Source: Protonemura montana (Eukaryota > Arthropoda > Insecta > Plecoptera > Nemouridae). Taken from it: 64,000 bases of DNA. The position numbers and the translations under genes are program-made. Location: contig OX387607.1 in NCBI GenBank assembly GCA_947568835.1, forward strand, positions 4,650,001-4,714,000, given 5' to 3'. The notes beneath the pieces were generated by a model that was given only the letters and a program-made list of their open reading frames with translations, was not told the DNA's origin and made no database searches. Below are positions 25,194-38,049 of this stretch, piece after piece; positions within the stretch are counted from its first letter, which is position 1, and each line of letters begins with the position of its first letter.

Positions 25194-27288
25194 TTAAAAT
25201 AAAAGCGTTGTTTGTAACGATGGATATTATATCCAACGCTTCCCACCCAATGTATTCACCAAGGCGAAACGAGATGGGAGTGGAAACGCTTAGCGCAAGG
25301 CGAAGAGATCAAAAGAAAAGTACAAATTTTTTTACATCCGTTAATCTCGCAATACCGATCACCCTTTGCACGCTTTCATCTACTAAATTTACCACGTGTA
25401 GCGAGTCTGCTGATCAAGCTATCAGTACACTCCAACTGCTTTGTAAAAGTATATATATTTTCCTTCTTTATTTAGTACCTTTCATACACATTCCTCTCCT
25501 TCCGACTACCATTGGTACCTGTTACAATAAATATTTCACTTTTTCTGCCCGTGGTTCGTTGTACTGTTCAGCTCGTTGGTGAAAACGAGCACATCCTCTC
25601 TGAATGTACAGCCAGATTGGACGATGAGGTAGCCAATTCCCTTTTGGTATTATTATTAAAAGTCTCATGAAACGGTTTAGACAATTTTCTTCTGGTGGGT
25701 CATGGACGTCTTGAAAACGTAACGCTGAAAATGTATAGGGTCATGTAGTACTGCAGGTACTTTGACCTTTGAAGTAGTTTCCTATAAGTTCATTCGGAGT
25801 TCTGATCAATACATTTTTCTTAAGGCAAAATATGTAACTCCAACGTGTGGCATTCGTTTGACGTCCAAAATCGGAATTGATTTAGACTTTTGGAGGTTCA
25901 TGATGATTTTAGGCGTTTGAAATTAAGAATAACTCAGTGTCTGAATGCCGATCCGCCTGCTTAAAATGGAGCTAAAGCACAAAAGACCAAGTGTTTTCGC
26001 AATTTTGCTTTTAACCTTACATTTGAATTCTCCGTCGCTGCAGAGAGTGAAAAACACGTTGTGAATCAGAGCGTTGATGCATTTTCATGGGTTTTCCGAC
26101 GTCTGCCGCGCCGGGTCTTGTTTCGAGACCTTTCCTCGGTGAACTCGTCATCAGCCAGGCTGCCGCGTTCCCAACGCGTAAATGGAAGTGCAGTCTAATG
26201 TGCTAATGCACAGCTCGGCGCCATATTTCTTAATAATTTCACAGAGAGCCATTCCTTGCACCTAGTTCTGGGGCGTGCTGAATTGCACAGTCTCTCCTTT
26301 AGCGAGGAAAAAAACCCGAAAATCCTTCTTAAACTCGATTTATTCTTTCAGCAAGATGCTTTAAACACATATACTTCCAGATATAATTTTTATAAATAAA
26401 TACCATGAAGTGTGCTTAATGCAAGAAACTTTTTAATTTAAAGTTTTCATACAAAGGAGCGAAAAAAAATCACTGAATAGTTAAAAAAAAAAAAACATGC
26501 GAGGCTTACGTTTCTCTTGGCTAACTTAGAGAAAAGTAGCCCAAAAGTTTCTCTCAAAATGCACTGTTCCATTAGTATTACCTTTGGGTCCCTAGTAGGT
26601 CTGAATTTGTATCCCTTATGGCATGCATTATTTCTATTGCAGGCGGACGCATTGTTCTACATAGCGTGCAGCCTCCCGCTTGCTTTAAGCATTCTCCAGC
26701 GAGCGCCAGTCTAAGGGCCATGAATTATTGTGGAAAAAGATTTTTATACTCAGAAACAAAAGGACCGCGTCACGTGACTCTCCCGTGTCTCGTCTTATAT
26801 GTACCTTCGCCCTATTTGCTGACTGCGTTACAAACATGCGAGCTTTGCGAAGTTCGAAAACCGTTTACGTATATATAATAATAAGTACACGTTTCCATAT
26901 GACAGATGCCCGAAACTACATAACCTCACAATTTGATAAGAGAAAATAAATCGTTTAAGTGCGGTAAAAATCTCTTATGCAAAGCTGCACGAGATACTAT
27001 ATGCAAGCTCTTCACTCTGGTGCACTCCACCCCATTATAGCTCCTTTTAAAAAAAACCGGCTAGACCATTTTTATATGAAAATTTATAGTTTTAGTCCGC
27101 TTTATCTCAATTCCTACGCCATAACGGTGTGCCAAAATGCACATGGGTAACCCACTACGCTCGGCCATTCCATCGAGATAAAATACACATAGAAACACAC
27201 AAAAAAATAGCCAGGGGCTCATAGATACGAGATTTGAAAAAAGGGCACATAATGTAATATGGCAGACGATTTAGATAGAGATCTATAG

Positions 27289-27297
27289 TATAAAAAG
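27289..27297 (+). promoter_or_regulatory. TATA-like box
   Basis: TAGTATAAAAAGCCTGG, with CACACTTAGCAGCCTGTAG about 20-35 bp downstream. Only the box itself supports this. Confidence 0.2.
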
Positions 27298-29289
27298 CCT
27301 GGTTAAAGCACACTTAGCAGCCTGTAGATTAGAGTTTCACATCCCGAGTTTACACTGTGTACTTTTGATACCTACAACAGCAACATGTGTGGTTGTTAGG
27401 TACTACTGCCTGGGTAACCCTGCTTTGTTCTATATCTCTGGGCAACTGTCTGCTTTTCCTTGTTAAACAGGAAGCTTTGTTCGGTTCGACTATTGCGTTC
27501 ATCCTAAGCTAAATGTGATGGTCATGTTTTCAATTTCGCTGTGCTGTGCTGTTTTCGGCGTTGACCGCAGATGAATGGTCGCTAGATTATCCTGGCGGGC
27601 AGCAGCAGCCCACTTTTTTCGATCCTGATTTTTGTGGTTCAACTGGTTCGATAAGTCAGGGAGTATTTTCACATTCAAGGTTTCACTTGAAAATGTTCGT
27701 CGTACTTCATATTGGCAAAAAAAAGTGTCTGGCTTTAAATATGATCGAAATAAAAGTTCACGCCTCTTCTGCCGATATATATATGAAACCAATCTTTTTT
27801 ACTAAATAACGCGATACACATTATGGATCTGCCCCGTTTCCCCGGTTAAAGTGGCAATTTTCCGCGAAGATTTCCACCAATCGCGGATAAGTTTCCTTTT
27901 CCAAAAAAAATATAGATATATTTCCTAAAAGATTCCGAGAGGAAAAGTTAACGTTGTCAACCAAAGTCTATATAATATACATGAGAAAAAAGCGCGGAAT
28001 ATACGTACACGCTTAGCAAAATGCACGTAAGCTGGAAGTCAAACCAATATGTTTCCATTTTTTTTTCTTCGCTCTAGAAATAAAAGCATGGTTTTGCCCC
28101 CGGAGACAATATCCATGCAGACGCGAACGACGGCGACACGCGACGCTTTACCAAAAAGCCGGGGTAGACAGAAACGGGCAAGGTTGGCTTCGATGCATCC
28201 GCGTCATCTGCGAATTATGTCGTCCCTCGGAATGGGAGGGTGGCTGGGTGGGGCAAGCTTTTGTCTGAAGAACCAACGGACGTGAAAAACCTTCCCAATA
28301 TTAGTTCGATCAAGTACGAGTCAAAATATGACGGCACATTTCGGCAATCTTTGTCTACTCGGCGACAGCGAGATGAGACCCGGGAAAACGAATGTGAGAA
28401 TTTGTATTGGTTTCTTTCCTCCTCGGCCATGCTACATCTTGATCATGTCAATTTCTGGCCTGTCTCTTTGCTCATCTGTGTCTGAATTTTAAAAGGTTTC
28501 TTAAAAGCAAATGGATTCCGACAATACAAAAAATGAGAAATAAAAATAAAAAAACTGTTGCAAATTTCTTGGCTGAAAACTGAACGGTATGTTTTCAAGA
28601 GATGGCATTTCTTAGTATTTTCTTGTCGTGTATTCTCATTTGATATTGTTAGTTTTGTACCTTTTTGTTTATCAAATTTATACTCGGTTGACGTCTCCCC
28701 TCAACCCACCGGCGCCGCCGCCATCCGCATTCCAAAACATTATTATTTGCTCCCCTTATTAAAGTAAAAAAAAAAAACCCAAGGAAAACCAGCGGCCACA
28801 AAAAAATATGGCTTCAGCCTCAAAGGAGAAATACATGTTTTGTGACAACTTAAACCCGCACGGATCAGAAACTTTGCGGCACTCTACTCGCCACACCAAT
28901 ATCTTTCTTAAAACCCCACGAGTTCACGAAATTATGATAATACAAGTAAACTTAAAATATTCCGGGCCCGAAGCAATTCAATATTGATAGACTGAGCCGG
29001 TGTATCCGCGAACGCACGTAACTTTCGAGATACGCACCCGCCGATGCGTGAACGCGTATACGCCATTTGTCACGACGTAATCCCTGAAGGCAGGAGAGCG
29101 GCGTCGTCGTAGCCACCTTCAAGCACATGCCTATCCCTCCGCGTACCTTCGTATGTGACAATTCGGTAGGACCGGCGTCCATAGTCCCAAGGGAGAATAC
29201 CCCTCGCGACTGGATAGACTGGTAAACACCGGGAACGGGGGATAGGATGCCGTCGGGGAACGCCAGTTGATATTTGGGGGCAAACCGCA

Positions 29290-29297
29290 TATAAAAG
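29290..29297 (+). promoter_or_regulatory. TATA-like box at the edge of a GC-richer island
   Basis: CATATAAAAGGCATGTGG follows about 300 bp that are richer in G, C and CpG than the surroundings. A start near 29320 would fit, and AAG|GTAGGC at about 29377 could be a donor for a non-coding first exon. No initiator consensus is clear. Confidence 0.3.
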
Positions 29298-30529
29298 GCA
29301 TGTGGAGATCATCGGGAGTTACGAGTTACGTGGCACGCGCTCGTAAACAATAACTCGAGAAACTAGGCAGTGGTGAAGGTAGGCTGGGAAAGCTTCTCGG
29401 GAATGAAAACGGAAAGAAAAGGCTAGCGGGAAAAGTGTTTTAGTAGGTCTTAGGAAGATCTAGAAAAAAGGGGTAGTAATGAGTATTTTTTTCTCTCCAG
29501 TTTGCATCCTGTATGGCGAGGTTTTTCCCGGGGTTTTCTTTTTATTGTCGTGAAAAGTGGACTGCGGGCATTGCCGTAGTGCATTCACAACGGCACGTGC
29601 GTGACTGTGTTTTTTTTTTTCATTTCCGCGGACGTTTTACGATTATGAAAATCATCAATCATCATTAAGGGTGAGTCATGTGCGAGAGGACCTCGATTTA
29701 GTTCGCTCAATTTGGTAGACAACTCGTCATCGAATTATTGACGAATTGGCCTTTCACCTTCCCACCTACGCATGGACTGCGAAAAGGGTTGACAACAATG
29801 AAAATCCATACGTTTTATCTCGACAACCAGAGCGCGAGGCAAGAAAATTGCATATTAAAAATTGTTTGCCACATAAAATGAGAGCGTGCACTTGACAATT
29901 TTCCCTGTACCACGTTTTCGCGTCTTGGTTTACGTATAGGGCGCTATCGCATGCACCCATCCTCCCTTCCCACCACCTATACCATGACCCCTATCTCGTT
30001 CGCGCTACACTTGCTTACACGTAGGTTACACCATCGGCAGCACCCGGCGAAAAGTAAACTATCTTATCGTCAACTCGCATTGGAACTAGAAGATAAATAA
30101 TTAAAAAACTGTGCAACGTGTAAGAAAAAGATGAGAAAGAGCGAGCGAGTAGAGTTTCTCCTGACTTTTCTAGTACAGCGTCCTCCTGTGGCAGCTGCTA
30201 GGTGCTCTGAGATGAGGAAGCAATCAACATTACAAATTCTCGGCTCTATTTACCTGAAGTTATAATGCCAGTGCCACTGGCACTTTGCCTTGCTCGAGGG
30301 TGGCTCTTGATAGTGATTAAACCGAAGCACAGATAAGGGATGTATAGGTGTGCTTTGCGAAGAAATTTATCCATCTCGATAAGAGAAATTTATGGATACA
30401 CTTAAAGGGGAAAATCGCGGTGCTATTGAAATTCCTGTGCAGGATAATCGCCGGGTTTGAATGTGAAAAAGAGCGAGTAAAGCTTGCAAAAGCAGATTTC
30501 ACTCACAAAGAAATAAGCGTAAGAAGGTA

Positions 30530-30600
30530 TTGCATTGAGTTTATAGGTATAGTCAGAGGGCCATCTCTAATGTAATGTTTTCGCGCAGAAATGGGCGAAA
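30530..30600 (+). repeat. Dispersed repeat family B, partial copy
   Basis: GAGTTTATAGGTATAGTCAG and AGGGCCATCTCTAATGTAAT match the 5' part of the copy at 44.8 kb. A possible reversed partner (ACGCCATCG, AGCTCAGCAGAAAGTTTTAC) lies near 30880-30945. Confidence 0.5.
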
Positions 30601-31792
30601 AATTTAACCAACACAAATTGAGTATGCTACTTGGTGGACTCACCGTCCTTTTTATTTCGTTATTTCTCGCAGATTTCTCGTCTTTGAGACTAACTCGCGA
30701 TCGATTAATGTGTCTTTATACTTTTATGGTTTTTAGACTCATGTCTTCTGTGTCTACTTTATTCTACTTCCCATTTTTATCTAAATTTATACTAATCTCA
30801 ACAATTGATACACATGTATCAATATGTTTACCTGTAATTATTTGGTTGTAGAGGTTTTTTGACAAATTGACGGCCGCTAACGCCATCGTTATAGCTCAGC
30901 AGAAAGTTTTACAAAGTTTGACTATCCCTTTAAACTGAATGGCTATTGATATTCACTGTAAATCTATTTCGTAGCTAAGATGATTCGTGTATCTTGTATG
31001 GCGAAATTTGTTCTGACCTTTGAAGAAATATTTGAACGCAAACGCTTGACCCTTGTTCGGAACTCGAAAATGTTTAAAAAATATCGAAAAAAAAAAACGG
31101 GGGCTTTGGTTTTGACGTGTGTGCCAGCATCGAACCATGAGGTAATGAGATTTAAAAACGCGATCAACATTCTCACACTCACAAACATACGGCGTAATAA
31201 CAAGAGCACAACGGCAACGCAATGTGCACGAGTCCAGTCGAAAACATTGCCAGGTACATATTCGGGGCTCGCATGGTCGATATCGATTTTGTCTCACTCA
31301 CGATTAAAAAAATGTTTTAAACATGAACACACAATGAAAGTGCAAAAGTGGCAACGGAATTTACAATTTGTCGAAAGAGGGTGGATCATTTCGCGACCGA
31401 TTCGGTAAGCTCAACATTAGGTACGCTACATTTTGATGCCGGCGTGAGCGCCATAAACTTAAATCCTTGTGATCAAGGATCGGATGTTTTAGTGTATGAG
31501 TTGGCGCCTCTAATAAATATATTAGTGCAATGATGATTTTGAACACTGACATAGCGCGTTTAATGTCACGCCCCTATGAACGTTACCTCTGGTTGGAGTT
31601 TGGCATCAACAGTAAAGGGTGTGCTATGTCGTGACTTTCATTGCGTCTACGATATACCTTATTGTCGCGTTGTCGTGCCGTGTAGTTAAAAATGTCATTT
31701 CGGTGATTATGACCGATTAAGGTAGCCCGATGCCACGACACGAAACTCCAAGGTGGCCAAACAACAGTTTGCGTTCTCTTGACAGCAACGCC

Positions 31793-31856
31793 GAGTCTAG
31801 CCCGCTAGAGAATGTACCAGTCCAAGGACATTGTCAGTTCCCGTTACATTGCTACC
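31793..31856 (+). repeat. Solitary degenerate 54-bp minisatellite monomer
   Basis: GAGTCTAGCCCGCTAGAGAA followed by TGTACCAGTCCAAGGACATT and, after a few bases, TTACATTGCTAC aligns to one unit of the array at 3.65-4.61 kb in the same order. It shows that the monomer is dispersed and not confined to that array. Confidence 0.7.
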
Positions 31857-32179
31857 GACATTTCAGTTATTATTGTTCTGGTGGGATTTCAAAATACTAA
31901 AACAACAGTATAATTGCAAAGAATAATACAATTGGTAGAACAAATTCTTATAATGGCTCGAAAAACAAAGGATCTTTTCACGGTAGAAGCGTTAGAATAA
32001 TAGGAAACTAGTGGGCATCAGCGGAAGATGAAATGTAGTGTTTTAAAACTGACAGTTGGCCCACACCACAACCCAAAACGACCGGTGACGCCTCTGCTGA
32101 ATAAGTGTGTTCTCTCATTGAATGGAATATACATGGTGTACTCCACTGCGATCATTCCTATGTCAAATGTAATATAGAG

Positions 32180-32201
32180 GGAGTACGTCATGACGTACTC
32201 C
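32180..32201. promoter_or_regulatory. Perfect 22-bp palindrome containing a TGACGT half-site
   Basis: The central 20 bases are GAGTACGTCATGACGTACTC, with one more paired base on each side. TGACGT and ACGTCA are bZIP/CREB-type half-sites. It lies about 0.9 kb upstream of exon 2. A related GTACTCC is found 40 bp upstream. Regulatory function is inference. Confidence 0.4.
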
Positions 32202-33108
32202 ATCCAATCACTTTACAGCAACGCGTGAACTATCTATCTGAAATGAATGTATAGTTTCGTTGCGTTCAAAGCTACCCTTCAAAAATGTAGCCCCAAACGA
32301 TGAATAGAATCGACGCCTTTCATTAAGTGTGTAAATGATGAAACTGGATCGACAGCCCATATTAGTACAAACGTCCCTTGCATTGTAAGCGTGGATGCTC
32401 GCCGTTGATAAACGAATCAGCCTCGATCGCCGAAGCAAACTTCCACTTTACATCGCAATAATGTTCGGCGGCGTCGAATGCTTTGGTAGATAGAGGGAGA
32501 TAGTCGGAGTGCGGCCATTACACGAATGCTTAGCCCGTGGTGCACCCAAATTATTCAAGACCGACGCCCAAGATTAATGCAATGGACATTTATTTTTTTT
32601 AATTCAACGCACATAAAACACTGCGAGCATGCCTTGGAGCTACGTGATACTATCTAAATGAGCGAAACTAAATAATACAGCCACGTGTAGCGATGTAATT
32701 CGATTTAATTATCATAATTTTCCGATATTTCAGTTCACTTTTCTAGATTTCTTGTATTTAAAGAGTGAGCTTTGTTTGCCATGCGTTTAACATTGCGAGT
32801 CATTGGTAAAAGTAGCGAATATTTCTGCTAGATCAATTCCGAATGAAATTTCACGAGCTGCCGTAAAAACGAGACGGTACTAAGATGGTGTGAAATAATT
32901 CCGCCGTGGCAAACATTAAACCTTGCCGCATTATTTTCGTTTTGCTCCAGATGGGTACTTTTTCACCGCGGTTAATGCGCCCGTTGGTGATGGTCTAGCT
33001 GCCAGCAAAGACCACATACCGGTCGCGCGATCAGCGGCCATTCATTATGTAAACTCTGGCTGGATTAACGCTGTGTTTGCTAATTAGTTGTGTGTTCTCG
33101 TTTTGCAG

Positions 33109-33242
33109 TGGTACCCTCTCAGGGGATAAGGTGCTACCAGTGTGGACAGTACACAGACGGCGTTGGTTCCATCACACCCTGCATCAACTATACAGAGGCG
33201 CTGCATCTTAAAGAATGTCCGAAGAACAAAAACCATTGTGTC
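33109..33242 (+). CDS. Ly6/uPAR-like protein, exon 2 (N-terminal half of the three-finger domain)
   Basis: This exon encodes the start of a Ly6/uPAR domain. After VVPSQGI comes RCYQCGQYTDGVG, the typical first finger with the spaced pair CxxC, followed by cysteines in ITPC, KEC and NHC. The family makes small disulfide-knotted extracellular proteins, often GPI-anchored, that in insects act in septate junctions or on ion channels. The acceptor is a pyrimidine-rich tract ending TTTTGCAG at 33108, and the donor is GTC|GTAAGT at 33242/33243, close to consensus. The exon enters with two bases of a split codon and leaves on a codon boundary. CINYTE contains an N-glycosylation sequon. Translation past the donor soon meets a stop, as expected for intron. 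The domain assignment is strong from cysteine spacing and joining exons; I cannot say which insect Ly6 protein is the orthologue. Confidence 0.87.
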
Positions 33243-33424
33243 GTAAGTATTTGGCTTTCGCGTATGACTTGAAAACTGGCTAGGGGATCGTTTTTCAAAT
33301 CACTGATTGCCTCAATGATTTGTCCCTAGAACGGTTTTGGCTGCATGATTCTGAATTTTGATATACATCTTGATATTTGGTTCAAAAATTGTGGAAAATT
33401 CACATTAACCTGATTTTAGGTAAC

Positions 33425-33760
33425 ATAATAAAGCAGACTTTAGGAACTCTGTCAGGCGATCTTAGCATCTCCACGGCAACTTTAATTAGATTTTACCATT
33501 GAACCTTTTATGTTAGGCCATGATACACCCGTGGTAACACAAGACAGCAGAATTGAGAAGCTCTGTCAGTCGATCTCAGCATCTCCATGGCTAGCAAACG
33601 TTGAATCTACCATTTAATCTCCTATGCTAGGTCATGATATACCCGTGGTAACATAAGAAAGCGAATTTTGGAAGCTCTGTCAGGCGATCTTAGCATCTCA
33701 GTGGCTATTAAGTTGAATTTACCAGTGAATCTCATATTCGTGATAGTATTTTTTGCTTTC
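33425..33760. repeat. 114-bp repeat, nearly three units, just inside intron 2
   Basis: CTCTGTCAG starts equivalent positions at 33447, 33561 and 33675, giving a 114-bp period. Each is followed by CGATCTYAGCATCTC, and the units share TGATAYACCCGTGGTAACA. The array begins about 180 bp after the exon 2 donor. The units are diverged from each other, so it is old. Confidence 0.9.
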
Positions 33761-36700
33761 AACGTTGGAAAATAACTATCTCAAACAAATTTTGTATTAT
33801 ATAAAATTGGTTTTCTACCACAGTTGACGTTATGTGTTTAAAAATACGAACTGTTCGACGACATGAAACTTTGACCTTGTATTTTTTCCCTACTGAAAGA
33901 CGGAGTGGATTGATTAGACAGGTCAAAATCTACATTGGCGTTCAATACAATGTGAACTTGAACCTGTGCCAGAGCGAAACCTTTTTTTTGTGCGTGCGTG
34001 GTGCTCAGAAGAGCGTAAACCACTTTCCAGTGAGTAATTCGCGTCGACGAAAATGTAAGGCCGCACCCTCGGTTTCGCATCGCGCTGAAGAAACATACAT
34101 CCAATTTACACCCAACCTTCTGAATAACTTATTAATGCCATTATGCCCGAGGCAAATATATATAAGGAACTCTTCTTTTGTGGCGATCCATGTGCCGGCT
34201 TGCACTTTGTTCCAAATGCTTTCGCAGCCGAGCCAAGGCAACCCCCTCCCACCCCTGCCGACCCACGCACTTACTCGCACACTTTACATTTACGAACACA
34301 ACTCTCGGCGGCGACGACTCCAGCGCTCGGTTTCAAATATGATGAGTTTAAGAGGAATTAGTTCCTGATCTGAATGAATATTTATCGTTTTTTGCCTGGC
34401 ACAACATCTGCCTTTCAAATAATGACCATGTAAATCAACAGATAAATTATTTCTGCTGATATACCCCGAGCAAAGTCGAACCGAAATTCATGGCACCTTT
34501 CAGCTTTTTACAATTTTCCAATAAATGATTTCCAATATTGCGGATACCTTCACAGTGAGTTGGTGAAAACAATGCCATAAATATGTATTATAATATGAAA
34601 CTGTCGTGCATTCTTCAGGGAGCGAAGTCGTAAAAGTGTATCAAAGATATATGGGCGAGTGTGTTTTTCCTACAGTCTAGCGTCGATGGCTGGTAGTCAG
34701 ATAGTATTGAACCCGTAGACCCGTGGTGATATAAATGAGGCGACTGCTTTACACATCGGGGAATTCATTCTCTGCACACTGGCGGCCGCTATATTTAAGA
34801 AAGGTGTAACGGCGACAAAAAATAAAAATAAAATTTACTGAATTCCTTTCCGAGTAAATATAGAACACAATTGAGTGCTTGGTCAAGTAAAAGAAAGTAA
34901 GAGAAGGTATGTCACAGAGCTGGAGTGTCATTATTCTTGAAAACGTTTCGTTTGGACTGTATATTAATCTCTTCTTCTGAATCCCCGATTACTTATATAC
35001 CATAGACGTCCAAAGGAATTTCAAAAGCTTCAAAACAACTAGAAGCAACTTTGCTTTTATATAATAATATCGATACGCCATGAATCTGTTTCCTGAAATC
35101 TACTCATCAGTGAAATAGATTTGCGCTTAATGTCAAAGGTGCACCACATAATAAAATCAACTTCAGCACATGCATTCACGACATATTGCATTTCCGACGT
35201 CGACCCAAACTCATACAGAACAGCTAATAGCTATTTTAATTCAATTCTGCACGGTACTTTAAAAAGAAGCCTAAATGAAAAATTGAAACTCCATTTCTAT
35301 CGAACGGCGAGAGCATAAATCTGGGGCGAGCGAATTTTTTGACACCAAATCATTAAAGCGTCATCCTATCGGAGCGGGTAATTGGCAGGCGGGATCACGT
35401 TGAGAGGGTCCAGTTAAGGGTGGGAGGAGGAGGGGGATCGGATCGAAAGGGCCGGGCAGGCCGTCAACCATGTGACACTACGTGGGCGTATATCACACAT
35501 CGGGACCGCCGTTCAAGAGGTGCGGGAAAGCTGGGAAACTTCCATGGGGATTTTCCGAAGATTCAAGCAGCGACGCAGCATATTTATAGCTGGAAAATGT
35601 AATAGTCGGTTTTCTAAGACGCATGTGTCATCTTTTCTAGTATGCTAGGAAATAAAAATCACACTTTATATTCAATCTCAAAACAAGAATGCTTGGAAAA
35701 AAATTAAATTTTGAAAAATAATGCAAAAACTTTGATGATTTAACTTGGCATTGAACCGTCGTAGCCTATTTTGGAAATATTTTTCGACTGTGCCGTTGGG
35801 TAGCCAGATTAGGCGACGCTAGCAAGTGTGTTTTATAATATTTGGGTTAACCCGAGAAAAATGCTTGAACGCCACGATTTGTCACAGGATTTGTGGTCTT
35901 TAAAAAGAACATTAAGCATGGATCCATTGGAACCAATCAAATACAGCTGACAGCAAAATAGAGCTGAGCTGAAAGTACCATGACTACTTTAAATAATCCC
36001 CTTCTTTCCAGCTGTCATTAAAGGTAAGACAGTGATGATAAGAATCTGGAAATTGCAATCCAGCATATTTTAACAGCCCATCAAAACGACTCATAAACGC
36101 CGAGATATTAACCATGGTGTCAAAACTCGTGGATATCATATCAAAGACCATTTTGCATTTCTCGAAAGATCGGGTCTGAAATTAAATTTCTTTAGCGTGT
36201 TGTCGCATGGGTCGTCTCTGCCGCGGCGACACCTCTAGAGAATGTGGCGTGTTCAATATTTTCTGATCTCAAAACGCACTAAGGGTGGCTCGGAGGGCAG
36301 TGAGGAGGGGGGGTGTGAGGGATACCAGCGGCCCCGACGCGAAACTGACAATTCCTCACGCAGCAAACCGTGAAAGTGTCCCCCGCTCACAAACGCTTCA
36401 GTGGCGGTATGTCAAATTCGAAAGATAACCAGAGGCGTGGTGGAAAAACGAATTGGCAAATTGGAAGCGTATATGCTATGCGAATTCCTCTTTCTAACAA
36501 GCATTATAGGTTGAGTAAATAACTTACACAAGTTATAAGTGTTTGCTTTAAATCAGCTGACTCAATAGAACATGTACTGTTAAACATACCGTAGAAAAAA
36601 CACTTACCATCAACTAAAAATACACTTATAAAATAAACAGTACAGTTAATGTGCATAAATAACTAAGAACTGGGTATTTCACCTGTAGCTGGAGGTCGTG

Positions 36701-36900
36701 CTTCTAACGGAATATCGAAACATTGTTGTAATATTAAAGTGCAGTTTTTCCGTGGGAATAATGAAATTACCTTCCAGATTGCATGATAACGCTAAAATGA
36801 TTACCGTATTTCTTTAGGCGGTACTTCTGCGACCCGCTCAGTGGCCCTTTAAGGTCATCAGCTCAAGGCCAGTCGCTCAAGGTCGGGCCGGCGTTTGCTA

Positions 36901-38049
36901 TTGGCCAGCACGACAATATGTGCAAGGTTTTAGTTCCGAGTATCTTGCGACCGATCAGAGTCTTTCATTGTTTGTACTTTCCATTGCTCTGTAGACAGCC
37001 TAGAAGTCTCAAATCTCCGCACAGAGCTGGCTTAACTATTTCTAGTCAATCCCTTGCTTGGGATTGGCCAGCACGACAATATGTGCAAGGTTTTAGTTCC
37101 GAGTATCTTGCGACCGATCAGAGTCTTTCATTGTTTGTACTTTCCATTGCTCTGTAGACAGCCTAGAAGTCTCAAATCTCCGCACAGAGCTGGCTTAACT
37201 ATTTCTAGTCACTCCCTTGCTTGGGATTGGCCAGCACGACAATATGTGCAAGGTTTTAGTTCCGAGTATCTTGCGACCGATCAGAGTCTTTCATTGTTTG
37301 TACTTTCCATTGCTCTGTAGACAGCCTACAAGTCTCAAATCTCCGCACAGAGCTGGCTTAACTATTTCTAGTCACTCCCTTGCTTGGGATTGGCCAGCAC
37401 GACAATATGTGCAAGGTTTTAGTTCCGAGTATCTTGCGACCGATCAGAGTCTTTCATTGTTTGTACTTTCCATTGCTCTGTAGACAGCCTATAAGTCTAA
37501 AATCTTCGCACAGAGCTGGCTTAACTATTTCTAGTCAATCCCTTGCTTGGGATTGGCCAGCACGACAATATGTGCAAGGTTTTAGTTCCGAGTATCTTGC
37601 GACCGATCAGAGTCTTTCATTGTTTGTACTTTCCATTGCTCTGTAGACAGCCTAGAAGTCTCAAATCTCCGCACAGAGCTGGCTTAACTATTTCTAGTCA
37701 CTCCCTTGCTTGGGATTGGCCAGCACGACAATATGTGCAAGGTTTTAGTTCCGAGTATCTTGCGACCGATCAGAGTCTTTCATTGTTTGTACTTTCCATT
37801 GCTCTGTAGACAGCCTAGAAGTCTCAAATCTCCGCACAGAGCTGGCTTAACTATTTCTAGTCACTCCCTTGCTTGGGATTGGCCAGCACGACAATATGTG
37901 CAAGGTTTTAGTTCCGAGTATCTTGCGACCGATCAGAGTCTTTCATTGTTTGTACTTTCCATTGCTCTGTAGACAGCCTAGAAGTCTCAAATCTCCGCAC
38001 AGAGCTGGCTTAACTATTTCTAGTCAATCCCTTGCTTGGGATTGGCCAG
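36901..38049. repeat. 163-bp tandem array, seven units
   Basis: TTGGCCAGCACGACAATATG starts units at 36901, 37064, 37227, 37390, 37553, 37716 and 37879; the eighth start at 38042 breaks off after TTGGCCAG. The units are almost identical. Variants: units 1, 4 and 7 read GTCAATCCC where units 2, 3, 5 and 6 read GTCACTCCC; unit 3 has CCTACAAG and unit 4 CCTATAAG where the rest have CCTAGAAG. Chained 88-codon frames arise from the period. It lies in intron 2. Confidence 0.97.

Larger units (their letters stand above)
15734..33108 (+). other. Putative intron 1 of the Ly6-like gene (17.4 kb), only if exon 1 is right
   Basis: The interval between the candidate signal-peptide exon and exon 2. It holds repeat family E, a fold-back element, the 5S-headed SINE with tandem heads, TATA-like sites at 27.3 and 29.3 kb and a perfect 22-bp palindrome. 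If the real first exon lies elsewhere, part of this is ordinary intergenic DNA. Confidence 0.35.
25194..33108. other. No gene seen; TATA-like sites and a palindrome
   Basis: Contains GC-richer DNA at 28.05-28.25 and 29.0-29.3 kb, and the listed TATA-like sites, family-B fragment, lone minisatellite monomer and palindrome. The frame at 30591-30851 begins with a hydrophobic segment (LLGGLTVLFISLFL), but it starts beside a family-B fragment and no donor follows in the needed phase. Confidence 0.4.

Noticed and set aside
25052..25582. 176-codon + strand frame
   Set aside because: Its first third is the reverse of SINE heads and the rest shows no domain.
30591..30851. Frame with a strong hydrophobic start as an alternative signal exon
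   Set aside because: It adjoins a family-B fragment and no credible donor in phase 1 follows the hydrophobic part.
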